Shown: positions 55,512 through 64,000 of the stretch, piece after piece
How positions within the stretch are numbered: position 1 is the first letter of the stretch
How the letters are laid out: the number at the start of each line of letters is the position of its first letter
Assembly: GCF_012910705.2 (NCBI RefSeq)
Contig: NZ_WTVG02000040.1
Location: forward strand, 620,001 to 684,000
Source: Aromatoleum anaerobium
GTDB lineage: Bacteria > Pseudomonadota > Gammaproteobacteria > Burkholderiales > Rhodocyclaceae
Direction of reading: 5' to 3'
Length of the DNA stretch: 64,000 bases
Translations under genes and position numbers: made by a program
Notes under the pieces: model-generated
What the model saw: only the letters and a program-made list of their open reading frames with translations
Databases searched by the model: none
What the model was told of the DNA's origin: nothing

Positions 55512-56114
55512 TTATTCTTTCTCGGCGGGCATCGAAATCAGTTCGACGCGATCGCCACGCTTGATCGAAATCTGTTCGGACGGATTGAGATAGCGGACGC
55601 CCTTGCGCTTGCGCAGCGTCAGAGTCACCGCGACGATCATCGCCACGAGCAACAACAGCGAAGCCAGCTCGAACGGATACACATAATCGGTGTAGAGCAA
55701 GCGCCCCAATTCCCGTGTGTTGCTGTATCCCGCCTGCGCCGCCGGCGGCTCGGGCATTGCTTCCAGTCCGAAGTACCGCCCGCCGAGCACCAGCGCCATT
55801 TCGACCACTAGCAGCACCCCGATCAGCGCGCCGACCGGCAGATAGCTCCAGAATCCCTGTCGCAGCCGATCGAGGTTGATGTCCAGCATCATGACGACGA
55901 ACAGGAACAGCACCATCACCGCGCCCACGTACACCATGACGAGGACAATTGCGAGAAATTCTGCCGCCAGCAACAGCCAGATACCGCCGGCCGTGAAGAA
56001 CGCCAGCACCAGAAACAATGCTGCCTGCACCGGGTTCCGCGCCGTAATGACCCTCAGCGCGGCAAAGACCATGATCGCGGCGAGAATGTAGAAGACGAAA
56101 GTCTTGAAATCCAT
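55512..56114 (-). CDS. nuoJ: NADH-quinone oxidoreductase subunit J
   Basis: 200-residue membrane subunit near the quinone site. Five helices, ALFLVLAFFTAGGIWLLL and VYVGAVMVLFLFVVMMLDI signature, and a short charged C-terminal tail. Confidence 0.96.
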   Translation of the reverse strand: MDFKTFVFYILAAIMVFAALRVITARNPVQAALFLVLAFFTAGGIWLLLAAEFLAIVLVMVYVGAVMVLFLFVVMMLDINLDRLRQGFWSYLPVGALIGVLLVVEMALVLGGRYFGLEAMPEPPAAQAGYSNTRELGRLLYTDYVYPFELASLLLLVAMIVAVTLTLRKRKGVRYLNPSEQISIKRGDRVELISMPAEKE

Positions 56115-56147
56115 TTTCTTTATCGTGGCGCCCGTCAGCGCCCTCCC

Positions 56148-56633
56148 TTAGCGATACTTGGCGTCGGCTTCGCGATCGGCAGCGATCTGTGCTTCATAAC
56201 GATCGCCCACGGCAAGCAGCATCTGCTTCGTGTAGTAGAGATCGCCGCGTTTTTCACCGTGATACTCGAACACGCGGGTTTCAACCACCGCGTCGACCGG
56301 GCACGCTTCCTCGCAGAAACCGCAAAAGATGCACTTGGTGAGGTCGATGTCATAGCGCGTGGTGCGCCGCGATCCATCGTCCCGCTGCTCGGATTCGATC
56401 GTGATCGCCAGCGCCGGGCAGATCGCTTCACAAAGCTTGCATGCAATGCAGCGCTCCTCTCCGTTCGGATAGCGACGCGGCGCGTGCAATCCACGGAACC
56501 GCGGGCTCGCCGGCGTCTTCTCCTCCGGGAACTGCACAGTAATCTTGCGCGCAAACAGGTGACGCCCGGTCAGCGCCATGCCCTTGATCAGTTCCGTGAG
56601 GAACAGGCTACCGATGTAATCCTTCGCACCCAT
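56148..56633 (-). CDS. nuoI: NADH-quinone oxidoreductase subunit I
   Basis: 161 residues; carries clusters N6a and N6b in two ferredoxin motifs, [12 protein letters not shown] and [16 protein letters not shown]. Relays electrons towards N2. Eleven bases downstream of nuoH's stop region. Confidence 0.97.
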   Translation of the reverse strand: MGAKDYIGSLFLTELIKGMALTGRHLFARKITVQFPEEKTPASPRFRGLHAPRRYPNGEERCIACKLCEAICPALAITIESEQRDDGSRRTTRYDIDLTKCIFCGFCEEACPVDAVVETRVFEYHGEKRGDLYYTKQMLLAVGDRYEAQIAADREADAKYR

Positions 56634-56643
56634 CTTCAGCCTC

Positions 56644-57693
56644 TCATTTCCAGATCGACAGCGGCGACATCATCCACACTGCCACCACGATCACCCACAC
56701 CAGGGTGATGGGAATAAATACCTTCCAGCCCAGCCGCATGATGTGGTCGTAACGGAAGCGCGGGAACGTTGCTCGCGCCCACAGGAACACGAACAGGAAA
56801 AATGCTGTTTTCAACGCCAGCCAGAAGAACCCATCAGGCAGGAAACTGACCGGGGACAGCCAGCCGCCGACAAACAGCACCGACGTCAGGATCGAGACCA
56901 GGATCATGTTCGCGTATTCGGCGAGGAAGAACAGCGCGAACGCCATGCCCGAATACTCGACCATGTGGCCGGCCACAACTTCGGACTCGCCTTCAACGAC
57001 GTCAAACGGCGCGCGGTTGGTTTCGGCAATGCCCGAAATCAGGAACACGATGAACATCGGAAACAGCGGGATCCAGTTCCACGACAGGAACGACAACCCC
57101 ATTTCGTGGAATTGACCCTGCCCCTGCGAGCGGACGATGTCAGTGAGGTTGAGGCTCGCCGATATCAACAGCACGCAAATCAGCGCGAAACCCATCGCGA
57201 CTTCGTACGACACCATCTGTGCCGCAGCACGCATGGAGCCGAGGAACGGGTACTTCGAGTTCGATGCCCAGCCAGCAATAATCACGCCATATACTTCAAC
57301 CGACGTGATTGCCAGCAGGAAGAGCAACCCCGCATTGACATCGGCAAGCACCATCCCGTCACCGAACGGCACCACTGCCCAGGCTGCCAGCGAGGGCGCG
57401 ATCGCCAGGATCGGGCCGAGAATGAACAGCCCTTTGCTGGCGCCGGACGGGACGATGATTTCCTTGAAAAGGAGTTTCATCCCGTCGGCGATCGGCTGCA
57501 GCAGTCCCTTCGGGCCGACCCGGTTCGGTCCGATCCGGACTTGCATGTAGCCGATGACCTTGCGCTCCGCCAGCGTCAGATACGCGACGCAGATCATCAA
57601 CGGTGCGATGATCGCGACGATCTTCGCAAGCGTCCACACTGCGGGCCATGCGGGCCCGAACAACTGCGCCACGGGTTCCAGCAAAGCTTCCAT
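56644..57693 (-). CDS. nuoH: NADH-quinone oxidoreductase subunit H
   Basis: 349-residue membrane subunit forming part of the quinone chamber. [19 protein letters not shown] and [23 protein letters not shown]-like loops carry the conserved acid residues. Start at 57693 overlaps the nuoG stop by ATGA; a longer reading lies inside nuoG. Confidence 0.97.
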   Translation of the reverse strand: MEALLEPVAQLFGPAWPAVWTLAKIVAIIAPLMICVAYLTLAERKVIGYMQVRIGPNRVGPKGLLQPIADGMKLLFKEIIVPSGASKGLFILGPILAIAPSLAAWAVVPFGDGMVLADVNAGLLFLLAITSVEVYGVIIAGWASNSKYPFLGSMRAAAQMVSYEVAMGFALICVLLISASLNLTDIVRSQGQGQFHEMGLSFLSWNWIPLFPMFIVFLISGIAETNRAPFDVVEGESEVVAGHMVEYSGMAFALFFLAEYANMILVSILTSVLFVGGWLSPVSFLPDGFFWLALKTAFFLFVFLWARATFPRFRYDHIMRLGWKVFIPITLVWVIVVAVWMMSPLSIWK

Positions 57694-60029
57694 CAGACAC
57701 GCTCCAGGCTGATTTCGCCGCACATCGGGCCGAGGGCCGAGGTCGCAGGGTGAGCGGCCGCGATGCGAACACACTTGTCCGCAACGTTTTCATCGACGAC
57801 CACGGTCAATTCAGCGGCTCCGCCCTGCTTCACGCGAACACGCGCACCTGCTTCGAATCCCAGGCGCGCCAAAGTCGCCGCGCTCGCACGAACGGACGGC
57901 GCCGCGGCATCCCGCGTCTTCTGCAGCGGGGGCGACCGGCGCACCAGCGGATCGGCGAAATAGATTGGCACGTCGCTCACCCGCTCCAGCCCGCCTGCAA
58001 CAGCAGGGCGCGCCGAAAGCTCAACGCCCGACACGCCGTTCCCCAAGCGCTCGGCGACGTCCGTGGACAGCACTTCCGCGGCGACCGCCTCGGAATCGTT
58101 CTGGTCGAACCCTTCCAGTTCGAGCAGGTTGCCGAGAACGCGAAGCACTTTCCAGCCCGGTCGAGCCTCGCCGCGCGGACGCGCGACGGCATTGAAGTTC
58201 TGCGCACTGCCCTCGCAATTGACGAACGTGCCGGACGTTTCGGTAAAGGGAGCAATCGGCAGCAGCACGTTTGCACAGGACCGCAGCGCGGGCGACGTGA
58301 ATGCGGACAGCGCTACGACTAGCCGCGCGCCGCGCAGCGCCGCCATCGTCGCGACAGGATTCGCAAAATCGAGATCCGGCTCGGCGTTGAGCAGCAGATA
58401 GGATTTCAGAGGCTGCTCGACCATCTGCCGGGCGTTGAACCCGCCGACGATCGGTGCCGCCTTTGCGAGATACCCGCCGACGCTGTTTGCCGCTTCGCCG
58501 ATGAAGCCCAGGGATCCGCCGCTCAACCGGGCGATCTCCTGTGCAACGACCTGCAGTTCGGCAGCGAACTCGGACTGTTCGGCAAAGTTGCCCAACCACA
58601 CGGCGACGCGAGCGCCAGTGCCGAGACTTTGTGCGATGGCACGCGCATCGCTCGAGATTTCCGCAGGCACGAGGGGGGCGATTTCGTCTGCGACCGGCAG
58701 GCCTTTTTCGGTCGCCAGAGCTCCCGCGACCTGCAGCAGCATGCCGACCATTGCCGACGGGGCGACCAGCGCCCGGTTCTTGACCGGCAACAACCAGTCG
58801 TCGCTCGCGGCATGAATCGCATTCACCTGCAGCCCACGCTTGGCCGCCTGGCGCACGCGCTGCGCAAGCAGCGGCGCGTCCTTGCGGAAGAAGCTGCCGA
58901 TGATCAGCAGCCGGTTCAGCTCCGTGACCTCGGAGATCGCCATCCCGAGCCACGGAGCGCCCGTCCGATGACCGTCCGCGCGGAAATCCCACTGGCGCAG
59001 CCGGAAGTCGATGTTGTCGGTACCGAGCGTGCGCGCGAGTTTCTGCAACAGGTGCAATTCTTCGAGGGTCGAATGGGGCGATGCCAGTGCGCCGATCGTC
59101 GCCGGCCCATTCTCCTTCGCCGTCGCGAGCAGGCCGTTTGCGACGAATTCGAGCGCCGCCTGCCAGGCGACCTCTTTCCACTCACCACCCTGCTTGATCA
59201 TCGGGACCGTCAGGCGATCCTCGCTATTCAAGCCTTCATACGAAAAACGGTCCTTGTCGGACAGCCAGCACTCGTTGATTGCCTCGTTCTCGAGCGGCAG
59301 CACACGCTTGACGATATCGTGTTTGACCTGAACGACGAGGTTCGAGCCGAGCGAATCGTGCATGCTGATCGATTTGCGCCGGGAAAGCTCCCATGTCCGC
59401 GCGGCGAAACGGAAGGGCTTCGACGTCAGTGCACCGACGGGGCAAAGGTCGATGATGTTGCCCGACAGTTCGGAGTCCAGCGTCTTTTCGATGAACGGCA
59501 TGATTTCCGCATGCTCGCCACGAAATGCCTGGCCGAGTTCCATCATGCCTGCAATTTCGGTCGTGAATCGCACGCAGCGTGTGCAGTTGATGCAACGCGT
59601 CATGTCGGTTGCCACGAGCGGGCCGAGGTTCTTGTTGAACACGACGCGCTTTTCTTCCTCGTAGCGCGACTGGCTGCCGCCGTAACCCACTGCGAGATCC
59701 TGCAGCTGGCACTCGCCGCCCTGATCGCAGATCGGGCAATCGAGTGGGTGGTTGATGAGCAGAAACTCCATCACCCCCTTTTGCGCCTTGATCGCCTGGT
59801 CCGACCGCGTCCACACCTTCATGCCGTTGGTGACCGGAGTCGCGCACGCGGGCAGCGGCTTCGGCGCCTTTTCGACCTGAACGAGGCACATGCGGCAATT
59901 TGCCGCGATGGACAGTTTCTTGTGATAACAGAAGTGCGGAATGTATGCACCGATCTTGGTCGCGGCATCCATCACGGTGCTGCCATCCTCGACCGATACC
60001 TGCTTGCCGTCGATTTCGATCTCTAGCAT
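57693..60029 (-). CDS. nuoG: NADH-quinone oxidoreductase subunit G
   Basis: 778-residue peripheral subunit. N-terminal 2Fe-2S domain, [17 protein letters not shown], and [24 protein letters not shown] for clusters N4/N5; then a molybdopterin-oxidoreductase-like domain without cofactor binding. Start at 60029 overlaps the nuoF stop (ATGA). Confidence 0.96.
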   Translation of the reverse strand: MLEIEIDGKQVSVEDGSTVMDAATKIGAYIPHFCYHKKLSIAANCRMCLVQVEKAPKPLPACATPVTNGMKVWTRSDQAIKAQKGVMEFLLINHPLDCPICDQGGECQLQDLAVGYGGSQSRYEEEKRVVFNKNLGPLVATDMTRCINCTRCVRFTTEIAGMMELGQAFRGEHAEIMPFIEKTLDSELSGNIIDLCPVGALTSKPFRFAARTWELSRRKSISMHDSLGSNLVVQVKHDIVKRVLPLENEAINECWLSDKDRFSYEGLNSEDRLTVPMIKQGGEWKEVAWQAALEFVANGLLATAKENGPATIGALASPHSTLEELHLLQKLARTLGTDNIDFRLRQWDFRADGHRTGAPWLGMAISEVTELNRLLIIGSFFRKDAPLLAQRVRQAAKRGLQVNAIHAASDDWLLPVKNRALVAPSAMVGMLLQVAGALATEKGLPVADEIAPLVPAEISSDARAIAQSLGTGARVAVWLGNFAEQSEFAAELQVVAQEIARLSGGSLGFIGEAANSVGGYLAKAAPIVGGFNARQMVEQPLKSYLLLNAEPDLDFANPVATMAALRGARLVVALSAFTSPALRSCANVLLPIAPFTETSGTFVNCEGSAQNFNAVARPRGEARPGWKVLRVLGNLLELEGFDQNDSEAVAAEVLSTDVAERLGNGVSGVELSARPAVAGGLERVSDVPIYFADPLVRRSPPLQKTRDAAAPSVRASAATLARLGFEAGARVRVKQGGAAELTVVVDENVADKCVRIAAAHPATSALGPMCGEISLERV

Positions 60030-61342
60030 CACGGACTCACGTAGATTTGGCTGCCCAGGTACTGAACCTCGGGCGGCACTAGACATTTCTTGTTTTCGAT
60101 GTGGTACTCGAACTCCGAGCCGAAGTGCTTGATAAAACTCTGCACCGGCATCGACGCGGCATCACCGAGGGCGCAAATGGTGCGTCCCATGATATTGCCG
60201 GTCACCGAGTTGAGCAGATCGAGATCGTCCCGACGTCCCAGCCCGTTCTCGATCCGATGAACCACCCGATAAAGCCAACCGGTTCCCTCGCGGCACGGCG
60301 TGCACTGCCCGCAGGATTCCTCGAAGTAGAAATACGACAGGCGCTCGAGCGCCTTCACCATGCACGTGGTCTCGTCCATGACGATCACCGCGCCTGAACC
60401 GAGCATCGAGCCCGCCTTGGCGATGGAGTCATAGTCCATCGTGCAGTCCATCATCGCGGCTGCCGGCAGCACAGGCGATGACGAGCCGCCGGGAATCACG
60501 GCCTTGAGCTTGCGTCCGCCGCGCATTCCGCCCGCCATTTCAAGCAACTCCGCAAAGGGAGTGCCCATCCCGATCTCGTAATTCCCCGGACGATTGACGT
60601 GCCCCGAAATCGAGAACAGCTTCGTGCCGCCGTTGTTCGGCTTCCCGAGGTTGAGAAAATTCTCGCCGCCCATATTGACGATGAACGGCACCGACGCGAA
60701 TGTTTCGGTGTTGTTGATCGTCGTGGGCTTGCCGTAAAGGCCATAGCTTGCCGGAAAGGGCGGCTTGAAGCGGGGCTGCCCTTTCTTGCCTTCGATCGAC
60801 TCGAGCAGCGCGGTCTCTTCACCGCAGATGTAAGCACCGTAGCCGTGGTGCGCGAACAATTCGAACGAAAAATCCGAACCCAGGATTTTCTGCCCGAGCA
60901 GGCCCGCTTCACGCGCTTCGGCCAGCGCCTCCTCGAAGCGCTCGTAGATCTCGAAAATCTCGCCGTGGATGTAGTTGTAGCCCCGTTCGCATCCCATCGC
61001 ATACGCCGCGATCGTCATGCCCTCGATGACGCTGTGCGGGTTGTAGCGAAGAATATCGCGGTCCTTGAAAGTGCCCGGCTCGCCCTCGTCGGAATTACAG
61101 GCGAGGTATTTCGCTCCCGGGAATGAACGCGGCATGAAGCTCCATTTGAGTCCGGTGGGAAAACCCGCACCCCCGCGTCCGCGCAGCGAAGAAGCCTTCA
61201 ATTCGGCGATGATCGTTTCGGCCGGAATCTTTTCCGCGATGATTTTTTTCAGAGCGGAATAACCACCGCGTCCGAGATAGTCCTGTAACCGCCAGGTACG
61301 GTCGCCGTCGACCCCGGCGAGAATAAGTCCGCATGCGCTCAT
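60029..61342 (-). CDS. nuoF: NADH-quinone oxidoreductase subunit F
   Basis: 437 residues; binds NADH and FMN ([15 protein letters not shown]) and a 4Fe-4S cluster ([14 protein letters not shown] plus a later Cys). The first electron acceptor site of complex I. Start at 61342 follows the family start SACGLILAG and overlaps the nuoE stop. Confidence 0.97.
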   Translation of the reverse strand: MSACGLILAGVDGDRTWRLQDYLGRGGYSALKKIIAEKIPAETIIAELKASSLRGRGGAGFPTGLKWSFMPRSFPGAKYLACNSDEGEPGTFKDRDILRYNPHSVIEGMTIAAYAMGCERGYNYIHGEIFEIYERFEEALAEAREAGLLGQKILGSDFSFELFAHHGYGAYICGEETALLESIEGKKGQPRFKPPFPASYGLYGKPTTINNTETFASVPFIVNMGGENFLNLGKPNNGGTKLFSISGHVNRPGNYEIGMGTPFAELLEMAGGMRGGRKLKAVIPGGSSSPVLPAAAMMDCTMDYDSIAKAGSMLGSGAVIVMDETTCMVKALERLSYFYFEESCGQCTPCREGTGWLYRVVHRIENGLGRRDDLDLLNSVTGNIMGRTICALGDAASMPVQSFIKHFGSEFEYHIENKKCLVPPEVQYLGSQIYVSP

Positions 61343-61818
61343 TTGTCTTCCAGATCGGCCAGCAGTTGATCGATCTTTTCCGTCGTCATCCAGCTGCACA
61401 TGTGGTGATTATTCACCAGCAGCACTGGAGCGTCGCCACAGGCCCCCATGCATTCACCCTCCTTGAGGGTGAATTTGCCGTCCGGCGTGGTCTCGTTGAA
61501 ATCGATCCCGAGCTTCTGCTTGACATAATCGGCCGCATGCACACCGCCCGACAGGGCGCACGGGAGGTTGGTGCACACCGTGATCTTGTGGCGTCCCACC
61601 GGCTGAAGATCGTACATGTTGTAGAAACTCGCCACCTCGTAAGCAGCGATTGCCGGCATATCGAGATAGCCGGCGACAAATTCGATCGTCTCTTTCGCCA
61701 GCCAACCCATTTCAAGCTGGGCGATGCGCAACGCCGACATTACCGCCGACTGTTTCTGATCGGGCGGATATTTCGCGATCTCGCGATCGATCTGTTGTAG
61801 CGATTCCTGACTCAGCAT
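61339..61818 (-). CDS. nuoE: NADH-quinone oxidoreductase subunit E
   Basis: 159-residue thioredoxin-like 2Fe-2S subunit. Ligands in CTNLPC and [14 protein letters not shown] overlap with nuoF. Confidence 0.97.
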   Translation of the reverse strand: MLSQESLQQIDREIAKYPPDQKQSAVMSALRIAQLEMGWLAKETIEFVAGYLDMPAIAAYEVASFYNMYDLQPVGRHKITVCTNLPCALSGGVHAADYVKQKLGIDFNETTPDGKFTLKEGECMGACGDAPVLLVNNHHMCSWMTTEKIDQLLADLEDK

Positions 61819-61869
61819 TTCGTGTTCGTCTTCCCGGATTGCCTGCCGACGTTTGTCATGCCAGTTCGT

Positions 61870-63123
61870 TCAGCGGTCGATTTCGCCGAACACCACATCC
61901 ATCGTGCCGATGATCGCGACCACGTCCGCAATCATGTGGCCGCGGGCGATCTCGTCCATCGCCGCCAGATGCGCGAACCCCGGCGCCCTGAGTTTCAGAC
62001 GATAAGGCTTGTTGGCGCCATCGGAGACGGCATAGACGCCGAATTCACCCTTCGGGTGTTCAATTGCCGCATACACCTCGCCGCTCGGGACATGCATGCC
62101 TTCGGTGAAGAGCTTGAAATGGTGGATCAGCTCCTCCATGTTGCCCTTCATCCTCTCGCGCGGCGGCGGCGCAACCTTGTAGTTGTCCGCGATGACCGGT
62201 CCCGGATTCTTGCGCAACCAGTCGATACACTGCTTGACGATCCGGTTCGACTGGCGCATCTCTTCCATGCGGCACAAATAACGGTCGTAACAATCGCCGT
62301 TCTTCCCGACCGGAATGTCGAAGTCCATGCGGTCGTATACTTCGTAAGGCTGTTTTTTGCGCAGGTCCCATGCGACGCCGGAACCCCGCAGCATCGGCCC
62401 GGTGAATCCCCAGGCCTTGGCCTGCTCGGGCGTGACCACACCGATACCCACCGTGCGCTGTTTCCAGATCCGGTTGTCGGTGAGGAGTGTCTCGTAGTCG
62501 TCGCAATAGCCGAGGAACCGGGTGGTGAAATCCTCCAGGAAATCGAGCAACGAACCCTGGCGGTTGTCATTCAGTTCCCGGACGGTATTCGCATTCTTGA
62601 ACTTGTTAACAGCATATTGCGGCATACGATCCGGCAGATCGCGATAAACGCCACCGGGACGGTAATACGCGGCATGCATCCGCGCGCCCGAAACCGCCTC
62701 GTAGGCATCCATCAAATCTTCACGCTCGCGGAACGTATACAGCACCATCGTCATCGCACCGATATCGAGCGCGTGCGTGCCGATACCGAGGAGGTGATTC
62801 AAAATCCGGGTGACTTCGTCGAACATAACCCGGATGTATTGGGCACGGATCGGCACTTCGAGCCCCAGCAGGCGCTCGATCGCCATGCAGTAGGCGTGCT
62901 CGTTGCACATCATGGACACATAGTCGAGCCGGTCCATATAAGGAACCGATTGCACCCAGGTGCGTGTTTCCGCGAGTTTCTCCGTTCCGCGATGGAGCAG
63001 GCCGATATGCGGATCGGCACGCACCACGACCTCGCCGTCGAGCTCAAGCACTAAGCGAAGCACGCCATGGGCAGAAGGGTGTTGCGGACCGAAGTTGATC
63101 GTGTAATTGCGAATCTCAGCCAT
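61870..63123 (-). CDS. nuoD: NADH-quinone oxidoreductase subunit D
   Basis: 417-residue 49-kDa subunit lining the quinone site. Start [20 protein letters not shown] with the conserved His; [10 protein letters not shown] and [10 protein letters not shown] follow. Overlaps nuoC by 8 bp. A start 9 bp upstream (63132) is possible. Confidence 0.96.
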   Translation of the reverse strand: MAEIRNYTINFGPQHPSAHGVLRLVLELDGEVVVRADPHIGLLHRGTEKLAETRTWVQSVPYMDRLDYVSMMCNEHAYCMAIERLLGLEVPIRAQYIRVMFDEVTRILNHLLGIGTHALDIGAMTMVLYTFREREDLMDAYEAVSGARMHAAYYRPGGVYRDLPDRMPQYAVNKFKNANTVRELNDNRQGSLLDFLEDFTTRFLGYCDDYETLLTDNRIWKQRTVGIGVVTPEQAKAWGFTGPMLRGSGVAWDLRKKQPYEVYDRMDFDIPVGKNGDCYDRYLCRMEEMRQSNRIVKQCIDWLRKNPGPVIADNYKVAPPPRERMKGNMEELIHHFKLFTEGMHVPSGEVYAAIEHPKGEFGVYAVSDGANKPYRLKLRAPGFAHLAAMDEIARGHMIADVVAIIGTMDVVFGEIDR

Positions 63124-63721
63124 TGCCGACATCCCCGTAGTTCTCTTCGCGCACGATGCGCGGCGTGTTCTCACGCGGCTCGATGGTCACTGGCTGATAC
63201 ACCACCCTTCCCTGCTCGGGGTCGTAACGCATCTCGACGTAGCCGGAAACAGGAAAATCCTTGCGGAACGGATAACCCACGAATCCGTAATCCGTCAAGA
63301 TTCGGCGCAGGTCCGGATGGCCGGCAAACATGATGCCATAGAGATCGAATGCCTCACGCTCGTACCAGTTGACACCCGGCCACACCCCAACCAGCGACTC
63401 GAGTACCGGAAATGCGTCGTCATCGGCGAATGCACGCAACCGAATCCGCCAGTTATGCGTGATCGAAAGCAGATGCACGGCGACAGCGAACCGTCTTCCC
63501 GCCCAGACTCCGTTTCCGTAAGCCGAATAATCCAGACCGGTAAGATCGACCAGTTCCTCGAACCGCAGATCGCGATGATCCCGCAGCAGTTGCGCAACGG
63601 GGAGGTAATCGGCCGCCGCGACTTCGAGCGTAACCTCACCACGGTCAACGACCACCGACCGTACCTTCGCACCCAGGATATTTTGCAGCGAACTGCTCAG
63701 ACGTTCCAGCTTCGAGCTCAT
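63116..63721 (-). CDS. nuoC: NADH-quinone oxidoreductase subunit C
   Basis: 201-residue 30-kDa subunit. Family stretch [29 protein letters not shown]-like (shown in parts) and GYPFRKDFP near the C terminus. Start at 63721, after an AGGTGG site; an upstream GTG is less likely. Confidence 0.95.
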   Translation of the reverse strand: MSSKLERLSSSLQNILGAKVRSVVVDRGEVTLEVAAADYLPVAQLLRDHRDLRFEELVDLTGLDYSAYGNGVWAGRRFAVAVHLLSITHNWRIRLRAFADDDAFPVLESLVGVWPGVNWYEREAFDLYGIMFAGHPDLRRILTDYGFVGYPFRKDFPVSGYVEMRYDPEQGRVVYQPVTIEPRENTPRIVREENYGDVGNG

Positions 63722-63735
63722 AAATGGGCCACCTG

Positions 63736-64000
63736 TCACCGCGCTATGGTGTTAGTGCGCTTGATCTTGTTCTGCAACTGAATGATGCCGTACAGCAACG
63801 CTTCTGCGGTCGGCGGGCAGCCGGGCACGTAGACATCGACCGGTACGATGCGATCACACCCCCTTACGACCGAATACGAGTAGTGATAATAGCCACCGCC
63901 ATTGGCACAGGAGCCCATCGAGATCACCCAGCGAGGCTCGGCCATCTGGTCATAAACCTTGCGCAATGCCGGCGCCATCTTATTGCAAAGCGTGCCCGCC
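63736..64000 (-). CDS. nuoB: NADH-quinone oxidoreductase subunit B (C-terminal part; cut by window edge)
   Basis: C-terminal 87 codons. Visible ligands of cluster N2: [33 protein letters not shown]. The start and the upstream nuoA lie outside the window. Confidence 0.96.
   Translation of the reverse strand, partial: AGTLCNKMAPALRKVYDQMAEPRWVISMGSCANGGGYYHYSYSVVRGCDRIVPVDVYVPGCPPTAEALLYGIIQLQNKIKRTNTIAR

Noticed and set aside
58629-60026. 465-codon frame opposite nuoG
   Set aside because: Shadow of nuoG, no motif.

Overview
The window is dense, GC-rich, single-chromosome bacterial DNA with no transposons, phage genes, CRISPR arrays or RNA genes that I can see. Gene content and order (Rnf complex next to endonuclease III, full nuoB-N run, class II ribonucleotide reductase, type II secretion operon, DUF1841, Aat next to Bpt, ClC, periplasmic c-type cytochromes) fit a betaproteobacterium of the Rhodocyclales, most likely of the Azoarcus/Aromatoleum/Thauera type. 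This placement is inferred from gene content; no search was run. The window looks like core-genome chromosome rather than an island.

Layout. 1-6.8 kb: the 5' part of an alanine aminotransferase gene (minus strand), then a Mth938-like protein, a peroxiredoxin, a PIN-PhoH ATPase, a cNMP/CBS/nucleotidyltransferase protein coupled to a DnaQ-like exonuclease homologue, an NlpC/P60 hydrolase and a small DUF2325 gene. 6.9-7.9 kb: periplasmic ferric-iron binding protein behind perfect 7-1-7 Fur-type dyads. 8.0-18.6 kb: one tightly overlapping type II secretion operon gspCDEFGHIJKLMN. 18.6-22.4 kb: a P/K/G-rich hypothetical gene, a degenerate receiver domain, and the iron permease and ATPase genes, so the iron importer is split around the secretion operon. 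22.4-25 kb: aat and bpt (N-degron transferases) and pyrD. 25-31.4 kb: rnfABCDGE, nth and a DUF1841 gene. 31.4-36.7 kb: two small cytochromes c, a MoxR/VWA pair, a MarR regulator and a ClC antiporter. 36.8-40.6 kb: htpG, greB and a MltB-type transglycosylase (all minus). 40.9-46.1 kb: a YdcH-like peptide, a MetY-like protein with a destroyed PLP site, an alpha/beta hydrolase, a DUF2189 membrane protein, an EEP-family phosphatase/nuclease and a cation-diffusion exporter. 46.5-49.4 kb: the B12-dependent ribonucleotide reductase. 49.5-64 kb: the NADH dehydrogenase operon nuoB(partial)CDEFGHIJKLMN on the minus strand, ending in an overlapping Nudix gene.

How they work together: complex I and Rnf are both NADH-linked ion-pumping oxidoreductases, with small cytochromes as possible electron carriers downstream. 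Iron uptake supports the many Fe-S and haem proteins. The class II reductase allows dNTP synthesis with or without oxygen, which suits a facultative anaerobe.

The most unusual things I found are two intact genes whose products have lost key catalytic residues (a DnaQ-like protein with two of four metal ligands changed to Asn; a MetY homologue without the Schiff-base lysine and other PLP contacts), a perfect 10-bp hairpin that partly covers the htpG ribosome-binding site, a CX3CX2CX3C cluster in the regulatory domain of the iron-import ATPase, and a class II reductase with two tandem TSCPD-like C-terminal repeats.
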